Position numbers and translations under genes: made by a program. A DNA stretch of 64,000 nt, taken from Holosporaceae bacterium. GTDB taxonomy: Bacteria > Pseudomonadota > Alphaproteobacteria > UBA3830. Numbering within the stretch: position 1 is the stretch's first letter; every line of letters starts with the position of its first letter. Under the pieces are notes generated by a model that was given only the letters and a program-made list of their open reading frames with translations, did not search any database and was not told the DNA's origin. Where the stretch lies: the NCBI GenBank assembly GCA_031269995.1, contig JAISYI010000022.1, forward strand, positions 124,001 to 188,000, written 5' to 3'. Positions 25,229 to 35,217 of this stretch are shown here, piece after piece.

Positions 25229-26074
25229 TTATTTCAGCCCTTTAAAAAGGCTAACATAATCGGCCACAGATATTTCCTCGGCTCGCGTGCGTGGGCCATA
25301 TCCAAGGTCACATAAGATCTGTTTCGCATTAGGAAAAAGTTTGTTTAGAGACTTTGAAACATATTTTCTGCGATGCTCAAAAGCATGAATCAGCATGGAA
25401 GAAAACATTTGAAAATCACCTGTTACCTGATCTTTTGGATAGGGAGAAAATCGCAGAACGGTCGACCTAACCTCCGGAGCTGGGAAAAAGCTTCCTGGCT
25501 CTATGTCAAACATCTTTTCGACATGTGATTTCCACTGGGCTAACACTGAAAGTCTACCGTATGCCTTGGTCGCAGGTGCCGCGCGTATTCTATCAGCAAC
25601 CTCTTTTTGAAACATGAGTATAAGCCTTTCGTAGCGATGTGCCTCGTTCAGCCACTTTAGCAACAGAGGAGCAGAGATGTTATATGGCAGATTGGATATG
25701 ACAACCTGCGACGCAATATCCTTAAAGTTGATTTTTAACGCATCTCCAGGAATAATCTCAAGTTTTCCTTTAAACATTGGTGATAATTCTCGCCAGACAC
25801 TGCACCAGTGCGAATCAATTTCGATTGCATATAACTTTTTTATCGGCTGCTTAAGGATTTCGAGAGTCAATCCTCCTGGGCCAGGACCGACCTCCATAAT
25901 CACTTTGTTTACCAAGATCCCAGCAGAGTCCGTTACCTTTCGGTTAATCTTCTCATCAAACAGAAAATTTTGCCCGAATCGTTTGCTCGTTCTGTTGGGA
26001 AAATCGTCAAATATCCGTCGAGCAGTCAACTCTTCATAGAGCCTGCAGGACCCAACTGTATGCTCCTTTCGCAT
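25229..26074 (-). CDS. rsmA: 16S rRNA adenine(1518/1519)-N6-dimethyltransferase
   Basis: Dimethylates A1518 and A1519 of 16S rRNA late in 30S assembly. The 281 residues contain SKRFGQNFLFDEK, the SAM motif VIMEVGPGPGGLTLEIL, and the catalytic VISNLPYNIS motif. The C-terminal domain has FFPAPEVRSTVLRF. The start overlaps the end of surA by 41 bases. In many alphaproteobacteria, surA and rsmA are also close together, often with pdxA between; pdxA is not seen here. Confidence 0.96.
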   Translation of the reverse strand: MRKEHTVGSCRLYEELTARRIFDDFPNRTSKRFGQNFLFDEKINRKVTDSAGILVNKVIMEVGPGPGGLTLEILKQPIKKLYAIEIDSHWCSVWRELSPMFKGKLEIIPGDALKINFKDIASQVVISNLPYNISAPLLLKWLNEAHRYERLILMFQKEVADRIRAAPATKAYGRLSVLAQWKSHVEKMFDIEPGSFFPAPEVRSTVLRFSPYPKDQVTGDFQMFSSMLIHAFEHRRKYVSKSLNKLFPNAKQILCDLGYGPRTRAEEISVADYVSLFKGLK

Positions 26075-27341
26075 CTATATCCGCTTTATTCTTCAAATTT
26101 CTAAGATCTCGATCTGCAAATACGCTCAGTTTCTCATTTCTCTTTTGAGCCAATATTTCTTCACGAGTAGGTTCTGGAATTTTATTTACTTTCTTATCCA
26201 ATACGCAAAGGGTAAGAATCCCACCCGGCATCATAATGGGGTTACTTATACCGCCTGCGTCAATGTTCTCCAACATCGTGCGAATGTTCGGAGCTATGTC
26301 CTCTAGCGTAGTAGACTGAGGAGGTGCGATCATACAAAATCCTGAGTCAGCAGCGCGCTGCAAAAAATCTCTGCATCCCTTCGAAGCTTGCTTGATAGCC
26401 CGTACGGAACTTATTACCTGATCAAAAGCTTCCTTTGGAAGAGAAGGATCCTGGATTGGAGTGATGACCTGCACAAGAGTTAATGTTGTGTAGGTCATAG
26501 CCGCACCAGCACTTCTTCGGTTTTGTAGATGCAAAATTGAGTAACCACGACTGGTACGGACGACTTCATGACCCCCAATTAGCATTCGATGCAAAGCCTC
26601 TCCCTCCTCTGGAGAGAGTTGACCCTGGAACACCCACCCAATCTCTCCTCCCTTGCTAGCTCCTGGCCCCTGGGAAAACTGCCTGGCCAAATTGCTAAAA
26701 CTCACTCCTTTAGCTAACATTTGCAGAATATTGTTTGTTTGCGCAAGAACGGCTTGCTCGTCTCGACTGTCACTCACCGGAAAAAACATCCGATAAACAT
26801 AGTATAACTCTTTACTTTCTCTTTCTTTTAGCTGCGCCATTGTTCTCCGCATTTCCGCCTCAGAAATGTTTACGAACCTTCCAAACCTCAAATTTATGTA
26901 AGCAATCCAGGAAAGCATTATGCGAAGGTGTTTTTGCAAAACCTCCTTACCTATACCTTTCTTCGATAGCAAAGCGGTAAAATCGTCGGTATTTTTGCCA
27001 TTTCTTCCAGCGACATCCTTGAACGCCTCCTCAACTTCCTTCTCAGTGACGAATCCTCCCTTTGGCGCGTATTTCTGGACACACGTCCACTTTAGCCTTT
27101 CCAGAATCATTTCTTTAAGGACTTCCTTGCGAATCTGTTCCCGAAGCCCAGCGTCAGCGCCATCCTTTCCGATTGCCAGCAACATTAACTCCAATCTTTC
27201 CTCTAGGTCCTTATGCGTGATGATATTATCGTTCACTATGGCCACGATTCCCTCATATTCGTCCTGTTGGCCCGCACTGCCTGCCAAGCATTCCGAACAC
27301 GCCAAGAAAACTGCCAGCCCTACGTAAAGAAAGATATTCAC
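26034..27341 (-). CDS. surA: Periplasmic chaperone SurA (SurA N-domain plus parvulin domain)
   Basis: Helps outer-membrane proteins such as LptD reach the BAM machinery. The GTG at 27341 is preferred: GGGAG lies 8 bases upstream and the protein then begins with a good signal peptide (MNIFLYVGLAVFLACSECLAG), giving 435 residues. The N-terminal SurA domain includes IVAIVNDNIITHKDLEERLE. The parvulin-type domain includes FSNLARQFSQGPGASKGGEIGWV. A C-terminal helix follows. It is divergent from lptF, and its stop lies inside rsmA. The frame extends 40 codons further upstream, but that part is not signal-like. Confidence 0.9.
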   Translation of the reverse strand: MNIFLYVGLAVFLACSECLAGSAGQQDEYEGIVAIVNDNIITHKDLEERLELMLLAIGKDGADAGLREQIRKEVLKEMILERLKWTCVQKYAPKGGFVTEKEVEEAFKDVAGRNGKNTDDFTALLSKKGIGKEVLQKHLRIMLSWIAYINLRFGRFVNISEAEMRRTMAQLKERESKELYYVYRMFFPVSDSRDEQAVLAQTNNILQMLAKGVSFSNLARQFSQGPGASKGGEIGWVFQGQLSPEEGEALHRMLIGGHEVVRTSRGYSILHLQNRRSAGAAMTYTTLTLVQVITPIQDPSLPKEAFDQVISSVRAIKQASKGCRDFLQRAADSGFCMIAPPQSTTLEDIAPNIRTMLENIDAGGISNPIMMPGGILTLCVLDKKVNKIPEPTREEILAQKRNEKLSVFADRDLRNLKNKADIDAKGAYSWVLQAL

Positions 27342-27445
27342 AAAGAGTCTCCCTATTTTGACAGCAACCCACCTCCCAAAATACCCTGAAAAAAAATAGA
27401 AATCAAACCTTGTGATTAGTATACTCCACCTAAAAGGATTGAAAA

Positions 27446-28519
27446 TTGCGAAGTTTGTCAAACGTTATATTTTTGAGAATTTTCAGAACAACGCTCTACG
27501 TCACAGTTTCGTTAACTTTCTGCGCATGGTTGGTACAATCCTCCAGATATCTGTGGTTATTAAATGGCAGTGTAAATTTCTCTAGATTTCTGAGGTTTAC
27601 ATCGTATTTGTTTGTAGACATAATTGCGGTAATTTTGCCGATAGCACTGGCGGTCTCCGCAGCTTTCGTTTATCAGCGATTTAATGAAACAAATCAGTTG
27701 ATTGCGCTGCTGGGAGCGGGATATTCTCCACGGAAAATACTTATCCCGCTCATATACATGAGCGCTATTGCGACTAGCTATTTATATATAAGTCACCTAT
27801 GCATTTCCCCATATGCTTGGAAGAAGTTTCGCTCACTAGAATTTCAGATAAAAAACCACATCGAGCCCCCACAAAAAGCTGGATCAATCTTCTCCCACAA
27901 TGGATTTTCCGTATATGCGCAAAAATACCTTGGTGACATGTCATTCGAGAACCTCTTTGTGATGGATGCAAGAAATCCGGATAAGATTTGCCATTATTTT
28001 GCCCAAAGAGGAATGATTGCAGACAATATTTTGATATTAACCATGGGAGAATGTGTAGAAATTGATTTTTTGAAGCATAAAAATTCTATGATGCGCTTCC
28101 AACTACACAACTACGACCTGCGAAATATAATAGAAAGTGAGCGGAAACCTGAACAACCAAATGAAAAGACTTTTGATAGGTTATTGCAAGCTGTAATAGC
28201 GCAAAAAAAAGCAGACATTGTCGACGAATCTACAAAAACTACTGCGGCGCTGTTTCATCAAAAAATTACGTCTCCCCCACTAGCGGGGATTTTTTCGCTA
28301 ATGGCTTTTCTACAGATTCTTCTTGCGCCATACAGGAGAAAACCGTCTAACTTAAGAATGCTTATTCTTATAATTGGTATTCTTGGATTTCAGGGATGCT
28401 ATTTTTGGATTGCGAACGCGGCTGCGAGAAATCCAGAGTACGTCCTACTAAATTATGCGCTTGTGGTATCGTTTTTGGTCGTGTTGACAGTCCTGATAGA
28501 AAAAAAACATCGACTATGA
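27446..28519 (+). CDS. lptF: LPS export permease LptF
   Basis: Inner-membrane half of the LptB2FG ABC exporter that extracts LPS from the membrane. The 357 residues have the YjgP/YjgQ layout: three N-terminal membrane segments, a periplasmic beta-jellyroll of about 170 residues, and three C-terminal segments (PPLAGIFSLMAFLQILLAPYRRK). The start is the TTG at 27446 behind an AAAGGA motif. A TATACT lies at 27420-27425. The stop overlaps the lptG start by ATGA. Confidence 0.93.
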   Translation: MRSLSNVIFLRIFRTTLYVTVSLTFCAWLVQSSRYLWLLNGSVNFSRFLRFTSYLFVDIIAVILPIALAVSAAFVYQRFNETNQLIALLGAGYSPRKILIPLIYMSAIATSYLYISHLCISPYAWKKFRSLEFQIKNHIEPPQKAGSIFSHNGFSVYAQKYLGDMSFENLFVMDARNPDKICHYFAQRGMIADNILILTMGECVEIDFLKHKNSMMRFQLHNYDLRNIIESERKPEQPNEKTFDRLLQAVIAQKKADIVDESTKTTAALFHQKITSPPLAGIFSLMAFLQILLAPYRRKPSNLRMLILIIGILGFQGCYFWIANAAARNPEYVLLNYALVVSFLVVLTVLIEKKHRL

Positions 28520-29559
28520 ATAAAAAGTTATTCAAGTATGTTTTTCGAATACAGTTGAACTCGACATTTTTCATATCTGTCTCAGTATTCTGTCTAATTT
28601 TGATCTTTGATCTTGCGGAAATGGGAAGGAAATATCCGGCATCCAACGTTGAAGAAACACTTTTCTTGATAAAGCTTTCACTGCTTAGAAGCCCATCAAC
28701 TTTTTGCGAGATTTTACACTATGTATATTTTGTAACAGCAACTTTCAGTCTGTGGACTATGTGCAGATCTCACCAGATAACCATTTTGAAATCGATAGGA
28801 AGATCTCCACAACAGATCCTCTATCCATTTTTGAGTTTTGCGGCTTTCTTGGCCATGTTGTGGTTGTTTGCAATTCATCCCGCAGGGTTACTTTTGGAGG
28901 AAAAATACTATGCAAATAAATCTCTAAATACTAGCTGTGAAGTTACTGGCGGTATCTGGATAGACTGCCCCCGAAACAAGAGGATAATTTTCATAAAAAA
29001 TATTTACGGAAATAAAATAGACGGACTTAGCATTTTCGACCATGCAAGCAAGGAGAAAATATTTGCAAAAACTGCCCAAATAGCTGACGACATGTGGACA
29101 TTAAAAAACGCAGTTATAATTGGCAAAAACGACAAAATAACGAATATCGATTCCCTGGAATTCTCTCCTTATATCTCGCGAGATCTGATTGAATTACTTT
29201 CAAAAAATCCACGGAAACGGGACATTTACAAGCTCTACAAAGTTCATAGAATTCAGAAAAAAGACAAAGTTTCGCTGAGATTATATGAAATGGAACTTCA
29301 TAAACTGCTGGCCAACTGTTTCAGTTTTTTTCTGTTTGCGCTTATGGCGGCAACCATCTGCTTTCCAATAAATCGCTATAAGACAAAGATCAACATAGCG
29401 ATAAAAGTGATATCCTCAGCAATATTCGTACGCTTCTTCAACAGCGCCCTTGAATTTATCTCCTATGAAGGAACAATCCCCGTTCAATTCGCCTGCTGGG
29501 CACTCATGTTGATTTTGTCATGTATCTCAATTGCTTTACTTATCTGGAGAGAAGCATGA
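28516..29559 (+). CDS. lptG: LPS export permease LptG
   Basis: Partner of LptF in the LptB2FG complex. The ATG at 28516 overlaps the lptF stop (ATGA) and gives 347 residues; an upstream frame of 40 codons lies inside lptF and is rejected. Layout matches: N-terminal segments (FFISVSVFCLILIFDL), a coupling-helix region (ITILKSIGRSPQQILYPFLS), a periplasmic domain, and three C-terminal segments. Its stop overlaps the lptD start by ATGA. Confidence 0.93.
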   Translation: MNKKLFKYVFRIQLNSTFFISVSVFCLILIFDLAEMGRKYPASNVEETLFLIKLSLLRSPSTFCEILHYVYFVTATFSLWTMCRSHQITILKSIGRSPQQILYPFLSFAAFLAMLWLFAIHPAGLLLEEKYYANKSLNTSCEVTGGIWIDCPRNKRIIFIKNIYGNKIDGLSIFDHASKEKIFAKTAQIADDMWTLKNAVIIGKNDKITNIDSLEFSPYISRDLIELLSKNPRKRDIYKLYKVHRIQKKDKVSLRLYEMELHKLLANCFSFFLFALMAATICFPINRYKTKINIAIKVISSAIFVRFFNSALEFISYEGTIPVQFACWALMLILSCISIALLIWREA

Positions 29560-31754
29560 CCGGAAGCAGAAGAAGCGGCGGAATAAGAAAGAGCGGGATA
29601 GCACTATTGTGCACATCATTCTTCTGCATCTTTTTCTACTGTCACGGAGAGGACGTGGTCGTCATAAATTCTGACAGTACGCAGTATACGAAGGAATCGA
29701 TTCGCTGCAATGGCAATGTTATCATTCTTTATCAAAAACATATCATTTCCGCAGACTCGATCGTCTACGATCGAGAGAGAGGAATTGTCAATGCTAATGG
29801 AAACGTTATCCTGAGGGATGAAAAGCAAAACATCTATTTCTTTGAAGCGATTTCCATCGGCAGAAACTTTTCATCCGGAAGCGGAAAAAACATTAAGATA
29901 TTATTGTATGACAAATCCAGGCTGGCTGCAACTTGCTGTGTAATCAAAGATGGAAAATATGAGCTGGAAAACGTGATCTACACTCCCTGCTATGAATGCG
30001 TGTACGCAGACGAGCTGACATGGCAGATAAAAGCACTTCGTGTAGTCTTTGACCCGAATGATTCCACGGAATATCGAGAGGCAAAGTTCGAACTTATCGG
30101 AAGCCCTATTTTGTATACTCCCTATTTTCTGCATGCAAGTCCAAAATTAAAGCGAAAAAGTGGATTTCTTGCGCCTAAATTTTCCACATCTTCTAAAAGC
30201 GGATTAAGCCTCTCCCCTCAATACCTGTGGTCTATTTCAGATTCCCAGGAACTAATACTGAAGCCCATTGTTACGTCCAGGATTGGCAACGTAGGCTGGG
30301 CCTACTACGGCCTGCGGTTTCCAGACGGAGAATTTAATATGGACGCAAGTATCACAGGCGTCCAGTCGGCAGATGTCCCGACGGATATTGAAAATAAAGA
30401 CACCATACGGAAGGTAAAAAATTCTGGATACCGTGGGCACATTTTTTCTAAAATGAAATATGAAATAAACGATATATGGAGATGCGGTTTCAATGTAAAT
30501 TTAGCCTCCGACAAGTATTATCTGAAAAGATATCCTCTTCTGGAAAAGGGAGAGAGAATTTTAACAAGCGATGCGGGCCTGGAAGGATTTGATGGAAGAA
30601 ACTACACATCGCTAAAAACAGCCATGTTCCAGAGCGATTATCCAGAATGTGCCCCGAGAATTTTGCCAGTGATAGAGCGCAACTATTCAAAAAATCTGTT
30701 CGCAGGAACATTCAGTATAGACACTCTTTTCACGAACCTCGATTTTCAAGATCATAGATCCTCTAGAAAATTCGTGTCTGATGTCGCTTGGCAAAAGGAA
30801 ATGTTGTTTCCAGGCGGTCATTTGATAAACTTCACGGGAAGCTTATCTCTACAAGCACAAAACGTTTCCGAAAGGGAGGAATCTCACTATGACTCTTTCT
30901 TCCGCGTTAATCCCCAGGCCAATACTGCGTGGAAATGGCCGCTTGTGGTATCGTTCGGCACAGAAGGAAGGACGGTCTTTACGCCGATATTCGGAGCCAT
31001 CGTCGCTGGTAACAAAAAGAATATTGACATTTTTGAGGAACCGTTTTGCGAAATCACAGAGGTCAATTTTTCGGAAAGAAGCAGGTCTATCTCCCCCTAT
31101 AATATTGACTCTGGAAAGAGGATATATTATGGGCTTAGGCTTGCCAGCTATAAAAGAGATCAAAACAAGTATCGCATAATCATCGGCAGGTCCGTAGAGT
31201 TGACAGATCCTATGAATAGATTTAGCGCCACTGGATTGAAATACAGGCACTCTAATATCGTAGGTTCGGCGGACGCGTTTTTGTCGAACAAGTGGTCTTT
31301 GGTCACCAACGGCAGCTATTCCCCAAGATCGAATAAGTGGGCCAGAATAGAGATGGGCGTGAACTTTTTCGATAAAAAATTTGGAATGGACTTAATGGTC
31401 TTTAGGGGAAAACAATGTCTTTACAATCCATTCTCCATTATATTAGATACGTATCCAGAAGAGCAAAAGACGCAGAAATACAGAGGAGTAATGTTGGATG
31501 CATGGAGGCAAGTTACAAGAAAAGTTAAGCTGAAAGGAGTGGTGATCATAGGGAACGACGTAGAATCCATGAGAAAAATTCCCAAAAAAGGAAACGACAA
31601 ATACAGACTAATCCGGCAATCCGTTGGACTTGAGTATCAAAACGAATGCACATTTGTAAACTTTTTAGTGGAGCGCAGAAATTATAGGGGAGGAGATCTA
31701 AAACCAGAAACTGTTTTTAGGTTCGTAGCGCACCTGAAGAACCTTGGTTTGTGA
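29556..31754 (+). CDS. lptD: LPS-assembly protein LptD
   Basis: Outer-membrane translocon that inserts LPS into the outer leaflet. The ATG at 29556 overlaps lptG by 4 bases and gives 732 residues with a basic N-terminus and a hydrophobic signal segment (GIALLCTSFFCIFFYCHG). An OstA-like periplasmic domain follows (ISADSIVYDRERGIVNANGN), then the LptD barrel with IGSPILYTPYFLHASPKLKRKSG-type sequence split across the family's conserved YxPYF region. Several Cys residues lie near residues 125-150. No lptE is visible, as is usual in alphaproteobacteria. Confidence 0.93.
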   Translation: MTGSRRSGGIRKSGIALLCTSFFCIFFYCHGEDVVVINSDSTQYTKESIRCNGNVIILYQKHIISADSIVYDRERGIVNANGNVILRDEKQNIYFFEAISIGRNFSSGSGKNIKILLYDKSRLAATCCVIKDGKYELENVIYTPCYECVYADELTWQIKALRVVFDPNDSTEYREAKFELIGSPILYTPYFLHASPKLKRKSGFLAPKFSTSSKSGLSLSPQYLWSISDSQELILKPIVTSRIGNVGWAYYGLRFPDGEFNMDASITGVQSADVPTDIENKDTIRKVKNSGYRGHIFSKMKYEINDIWRCGFNVNLASDKYYLKRYPLLEKGERILTSDAGLEGFDGRNYTSLKTAMFQSDYPECAPRILPVIERNYSKNLFAGTFSIDTLFTNLDFQDHRSSRKFVSDVAWQKEMLFPGGHLINFTGSLSLQAQNVSEREESHYDSFFRVNPQANTAWKWPLVVSFGTEGRTVFTPIFGAIVAGNKKNIDIFEEPFCEITEVNFSERSRSISPYNIDSGKRIYYGLRLASYKRDQNKYRIIIGRSVELTDPMNRFSATGLKYRHSNIVGSADAFLSNKWSLVTNGSYSPRSNKWARIEMGVNFFDKKFGMDLMVFRGKQCLYNPFSIILDTYPEEQKTQKYRGVMLDAWRQVTRKVKLKGVVIIGNDVESMRKIPKKGNDKYRLIRQSVGLEYQNECTFVNFLVERRNYRGGDLKPETVFRFVAHLKNLGL

Positions 31755-31784
31755 ATCTCACATCCAGGATCCTAGACGATACGC

Positions 31785-33299
31785 CTATAGCGATGGTTTC
31801 AGTTCTATAATCAGGGTATCGCCATCTGCGTAAAGTGCATACCACATGCGATCTGCAAGCCGTATTGCTTTGTCGCTAATGCTTTCCTGCCCAAATATGC
31901 GGGGGTACCACCGGCCATTGTACCGTAGCAGAACGTTACAGAATATTGGCCTATGCCATTGATACCCAAGTATAATCTTTAGTACGGGATATTCTTCAAA
32001 CGCCCCGACAAAAGCCGGCCAGAAAGTTGGATAAGGGTATTTAACCGCAATACGGTAGTCGCAATGGTTTTTTATATTGTACAAATCCTCAGCTATGTCT
32101 TTAGCAATATCGTTTTGTATATTAAATTGTCGTTCCAATAAATTACCAGTCAGATTTGTAAACGATATATTCCATAGCAAAAAAATTCCAGCAAAAACTT
32201 TGCTGAAGGTTCTCAGCAAATATATCTTGCTAAAGAGAGGCTGCGCGCCCTCTAATGCAAGTGCAATCACTATTGGTGCAGAGTAGATTACCCGCGGTGG
32301 AAATTCCCCAGCAGCATAGTTGCCCGCATGATTAAATAGGATAGTAAGCCCCGCTGGAGAAAGAAGAAAAAGAAAAAAGAGCGGAGATATGACCAGGCAG
32401 CGGCGCGCGAAATCTATGCCACTGGATTTGTATTTCCATGTTTCCATTAGTAAATGGATTAGAAATCCTACAATGAACAGAAAGGATATTTGGCCCACAA
32501 TTGTGTGGTTCCAGTTAACATATATTTCTGTAAAATATCCTCCAATTCTTTTCCATACAAATTCCATGTATCCCCATAGATTGCTTCCTTCGAAAGCTTT
32601 CCGATTTCGGTGAACGTAGTTAAGATTATAAGCAACCGGAGCGTACAGAACAGCCGTAATTCCCATGGTATATATCCAGAGTTTTGCAAACGTTACACAA
32701 TGGAGGAACTTTCCACCATGTGAAACCTTTCTAAGCAATAAGTATAGGAATATCGTGAAATATGCTGGTAGAGCTCCCTGATATAGAAGTAGGCTTCCAA
32801 ACAAAAGCGCTGTTTGTAAAAGTAAATTACGCAGATCGTCCATTACGGAAACGTAGGCTGCCATTACGGAACATAGCAGAGCAAACAACATAAATTGATT
32901 GTCAAATCTAAACAGCATGTTTTCAACCACAAATGGATTTACGATCACAGTAGCAAAGAGACATATGCTGCACCTATCGACGGTTTTGCAGCAGATACGA
33001 AGGCATACTAGTGCAGTAAACGCTAGAACAGCGCAGGATACAATCTGGCTAAAAGGAGCGACATCGAAGACTCTCGGACAGAGAAACATCAAATATTCCA
33101 GGACCGTATTGGCGAATCTATTATTCACTCCGCAGGTATAATTTAGGATATATCTACAAAAATCATCATTGTATATGTAATGTGACGTCAGAATAGAGGA
33201 GTACCCAAGCAATCCAACCACAAAGTAAAAAAGAAAAATTTTCAGATTTCGTTTGTTATTTACCGGGTTTATTCTTCGGAAAGTTTCGCCAAATTCCAT
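31785..33299 (-). CDS. GtrII-like polytopic glycosyltransferase
   Basis: Large inner-membrane protein of 504 residues with about 10-12 hydrophobic segments. An early acidic motif YNDDFCRY lies in the first periplasmic loop, as in the GtrII/GT-C glucosyltransferases that decorate O-antigen. The C-terminal 120 residues are soluble-like. This pattern points to transfer of a sugar from a lipid carrier onto an envelope glycan. It is convergent with lptD (30-base gap) and is the last gene of a minus-strand group with a secreted protein and an FkbM methyltransferase. The family assignment is by pattern only. Confidence 0.7.
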   Translation of the reverse strand: MEFGETFRRINPVNNKRNLKIFLFYFVVGLLGYSSILTSHYIYNDDFCRYILNYTCGVNNRFANTVLEYLMFLCPRVFDVAPFSQIVSCAVLAFTALVCLRICCKTVDRCSICLFATVIVNPFVVENMLFRFDNQFMLFALLCSVMAAYVSVMDDLRNLLLQTALLFGSLLLYQGALPAYFTIFLYLLLRKVSHGGKFLHCVTFAKLWIYTMGITAVLYAPVAYNLNYVHRNRKAFEGSNLWGYMEFVWKRIGGYFTEIYVNWNHTIVGQISFLFIVGFLIHLLMETWKYKSSGIDFARRCLVISPLFFLFLLSPAGLTILFNHAGNYAAGEFPPRVIYSAPIVIALALEGAQPLFSKIYLLRTFSKVFAGIFLLWNISFTNLTGNLLERQFNIQNDIAKDIAEDLYNIKNHCDYRIAVKYPYPTFWPAFVGAFEEYPVLKIILGYQWHRPIFCNVLLRYNGRWYPRIFGQESISDKAIRLADRMWYALYADGDTLIIELKPSL

Positions 33300-33378
33300 A
33301 CGCTCCCCGTTATATGATCAAGCAAAAGTAGTACAAGGGGGAATCTTAAAAAACAGTTAAGTACAGAGAGAAATGCCA

Positions 33379-34170
33379 CTATTTGGTATCTTTTGCCTGT
33401 CGCGTAACCTCTGCCCGTCGCATAGCCCTGTCTAAATTCGGGAAGTCGCCCGCTGATGTTATGTCGGAAAGATGCTCTAATAAGCCAGCATAAACTTTCT
33501 CTATATCTTCTATGCCCAACCTTAAATCCTCAACGAGATCTATAAATTCGTATATATCATCTATGAGAGCCAATAACTGGTTTTTTCCACAGGCTAAAGT
33601 GGAAGGCATTTCCGATACCCAATCTTCTAGAAGCTCCACGAAGGCTATGAGGCGCGGTAAATTTAGATAATTAAGCATATTACCCACGACACTCAGCATA
33701 TAATTTCCTTTACTTGTGAAGGAGTCCTCCACATCAGGGATCATAATACCGAGTGTCGCTGATATTTCTTTTTTAAGAGCAATTAGCTGGTTTAAGTCTG
33801 AACAAAGTTGAACCAAGGGGGCGGCAAGCTCGGGTGAACAGGATTCAGATCTAGCCAGTCCCGATATATGCCGTCTGAGTTTACTTACATATTCAGAATT
33901 AACACACCTAAAATTTGTTTCTAGAAACGCTATGATAGCCATCCATATGGATTGCTGAAGCGCAACATTTTTCGATAGCATATGATTTTTGGAAAATACC
34001 CTCAGATCGTCGTCATTAGGCAGTCCGGGAAGTGCATCCGGATCACAATTAGGAGAAGTACTGTTTTGGCTATCTGGTGGAGCACCAGGCACCGCCCAGG
34101 AATCTGAGTAGTGGATTGCGCAAAAGACGCTAAGCGCTGCCACGTAGAGGGTAATAGCTTTCCATCTCAT
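33379..34170 (-). CDS. Secreted helical protein of unknown function
   Basis: A 263-residue protein with a signal peptide (MRWKAITLYVAALSVFCAIHY). After it comes a Pro/Asp-rich linker (PGAPPDSQNSTSPN), then a mostly helical domain with four or more Cys residues, suggesting disulfides in the periplasm or outside. The second half is Leu/Asp/Glu-rich (LALIDDIYEFIDLVEDLRLG). No family recognised. It sits 21 bases downstream of the FkbM methyltransferase gene and 79 bases upstream of the GtrII-like gene, so it may be part of the same envelope-modification unit. Confidence 0.65.
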   Translation of the reverse strand: MRWKAITLYVAALSVFCAIHYSDSWAVPGAPPDSQNSTSPNCDPDALPGLPNDDDLRVFSKNHMLSKNVALQQSIWMAIIAFLETNFRCVNSEYVSKLRRHISGLARSESCSPELAAPLVQLCSDLNQLIALKKEISATLGIMIPDVEDSFTSKGNYMLSVVGNMLNYLNLPRLIAFVELLEDWVSEMPSTLACGKNQLLALIDDIYEFIDLVEDLRLGIEDIEKVYAGLLEHLSDITSAGDFPNLDRAMRRAEVTRQAKDTK

Positions 34171-34191
34171 CTTCTAAAAACCAAAATTTTT

Positions 34192-35136
34192 CTAGGAAGT
34201 TGACCTAGAATCGAGCTTCTTTTTTGTCATCACAATAACTGCTTCTTCTTTGGACAAAATATCGAAAACGCCTACCTCCGCACAGCTGTCTGGATGATCA
34301 TTTACCAGGTAAAAAAGGAATCCACGCGCCTTCAATTTATTCAACTCAGCTTCTTCGTTGGCATTTTTAGAGGCCCTTATCCTGTCCAGATAAATGATTA
34401 TTTTCACGTCCGAAGAGGAAGCTAGAATCTTTTCTGCTCCATTTATGGTGGCAAATTCAAATCCGGGGACATCAATTAGTAGCAACGACACCTGACGTGT
34501 TTCCCCTGCCAGCTCTTTATCTAAAGTACTACATGTGACATTAATTTCTCTATTTTTTTTGTAAATTCCATCCTCTGTCTTTATTTTAGAGAGGCAATCC
34601 GGAACTGAAATTATTTCAGTTTTGTTCGAAATAGCAACATTTCGCAGAATCGCAATTTCCTCCAAGTCATTCAAAACCACGCTTTTCCTTAGACGCGAGA
34701 ATATGGAATTGTTCGGCTCGAAAGCATAGTATCTTCCCCCCTCTCCTAACTTCTTAGAAATGCGCACAAGATTATATCCAAAATGCGGACCCACCTCTGC
34801 AACGAGATCGCCTTTTTTAGCAAAAAACATGGCTGTTTCGGAGAAAACAGATCTGATATCCCCGAAAAATCTCACCTTGCTTCCAACGGTTGGATCATTT
34901 TTCTTTATCACCAGAGGATATCCTTCTTTAGTCGTGGTAATGGAAAAATCCCTTTCAAGGGATACTTCTCCTCGCAGGATCGGTACCATATCGATTATGA
35001 TCTTAGACTTTTCCAAAAAGAAAGTGATAATGAACAGCATGCAAGCAATGATAACAGCAAAGGAAACCCCCTTATTCCTATGAAAAAACCCTCCCTTGTT
35101 GTCGGTTTGGTCGTCTGCAAAGTAATTACCCATCAC
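34192..35136 (-). CDS. Membrane-anchored FkbM-family methyltransferase
   Basis: 314 residues with one N-terminal membrane segment (about residues 24-42, VSFAVIIACMLFIITFFL). A SAM-dependent methyltransferase domain follows: motif I-like VAEVGPHFGYNLVRIS, the acidic ribose-binding AFEPNN, and the FkbM hallmark LLLIDVPGFEFATINGAEKIL, where the usual DVEG is DVPG. FkbM enzymes commonly methylate sugar hydroxyls. The membrane anchor and neighbours (secreted protein, GtrII-like transferase) suggest modification of a surface glycan. Loss of the Glu in DVEG may affect activity. Confidence 0.75.
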   Translation of the reverse strand: MMGNYFADDQTDNKGGFFHRNKGVSFAVIIACMLFIITFFLEKSKIIIDMVPILRGEVSLERDFSITTTKEGYPLVIKKNDPTVGSKVRFFGDIRSVFSETAMFFAKKGDLVAEVGPHFGYNLVRISKKLGEGGRYYAFEPNNSIFSRLRKSVVLNDLEEIAILRNVAISNKTEIISVPDCLSKIKTEDGIYKKNREINVTCSTLDKELAGETRQVSLLLIDVPGFEFATINGAEKILASSSDVKIIIYLDRIRASKNANEEAELNKLKARGFLFYLVNDHPDSCAEVGVFDILSKEEAVIVMTKKKLDSRSTS

Positions 35137-35217
35137 AGCTTTCTCAATAGCCTCTGGATTATTGAATCAGAAAATCCTTACTAAAATATAAACTTAGAGA
35201 ATTAGAGAATAAGGAAT

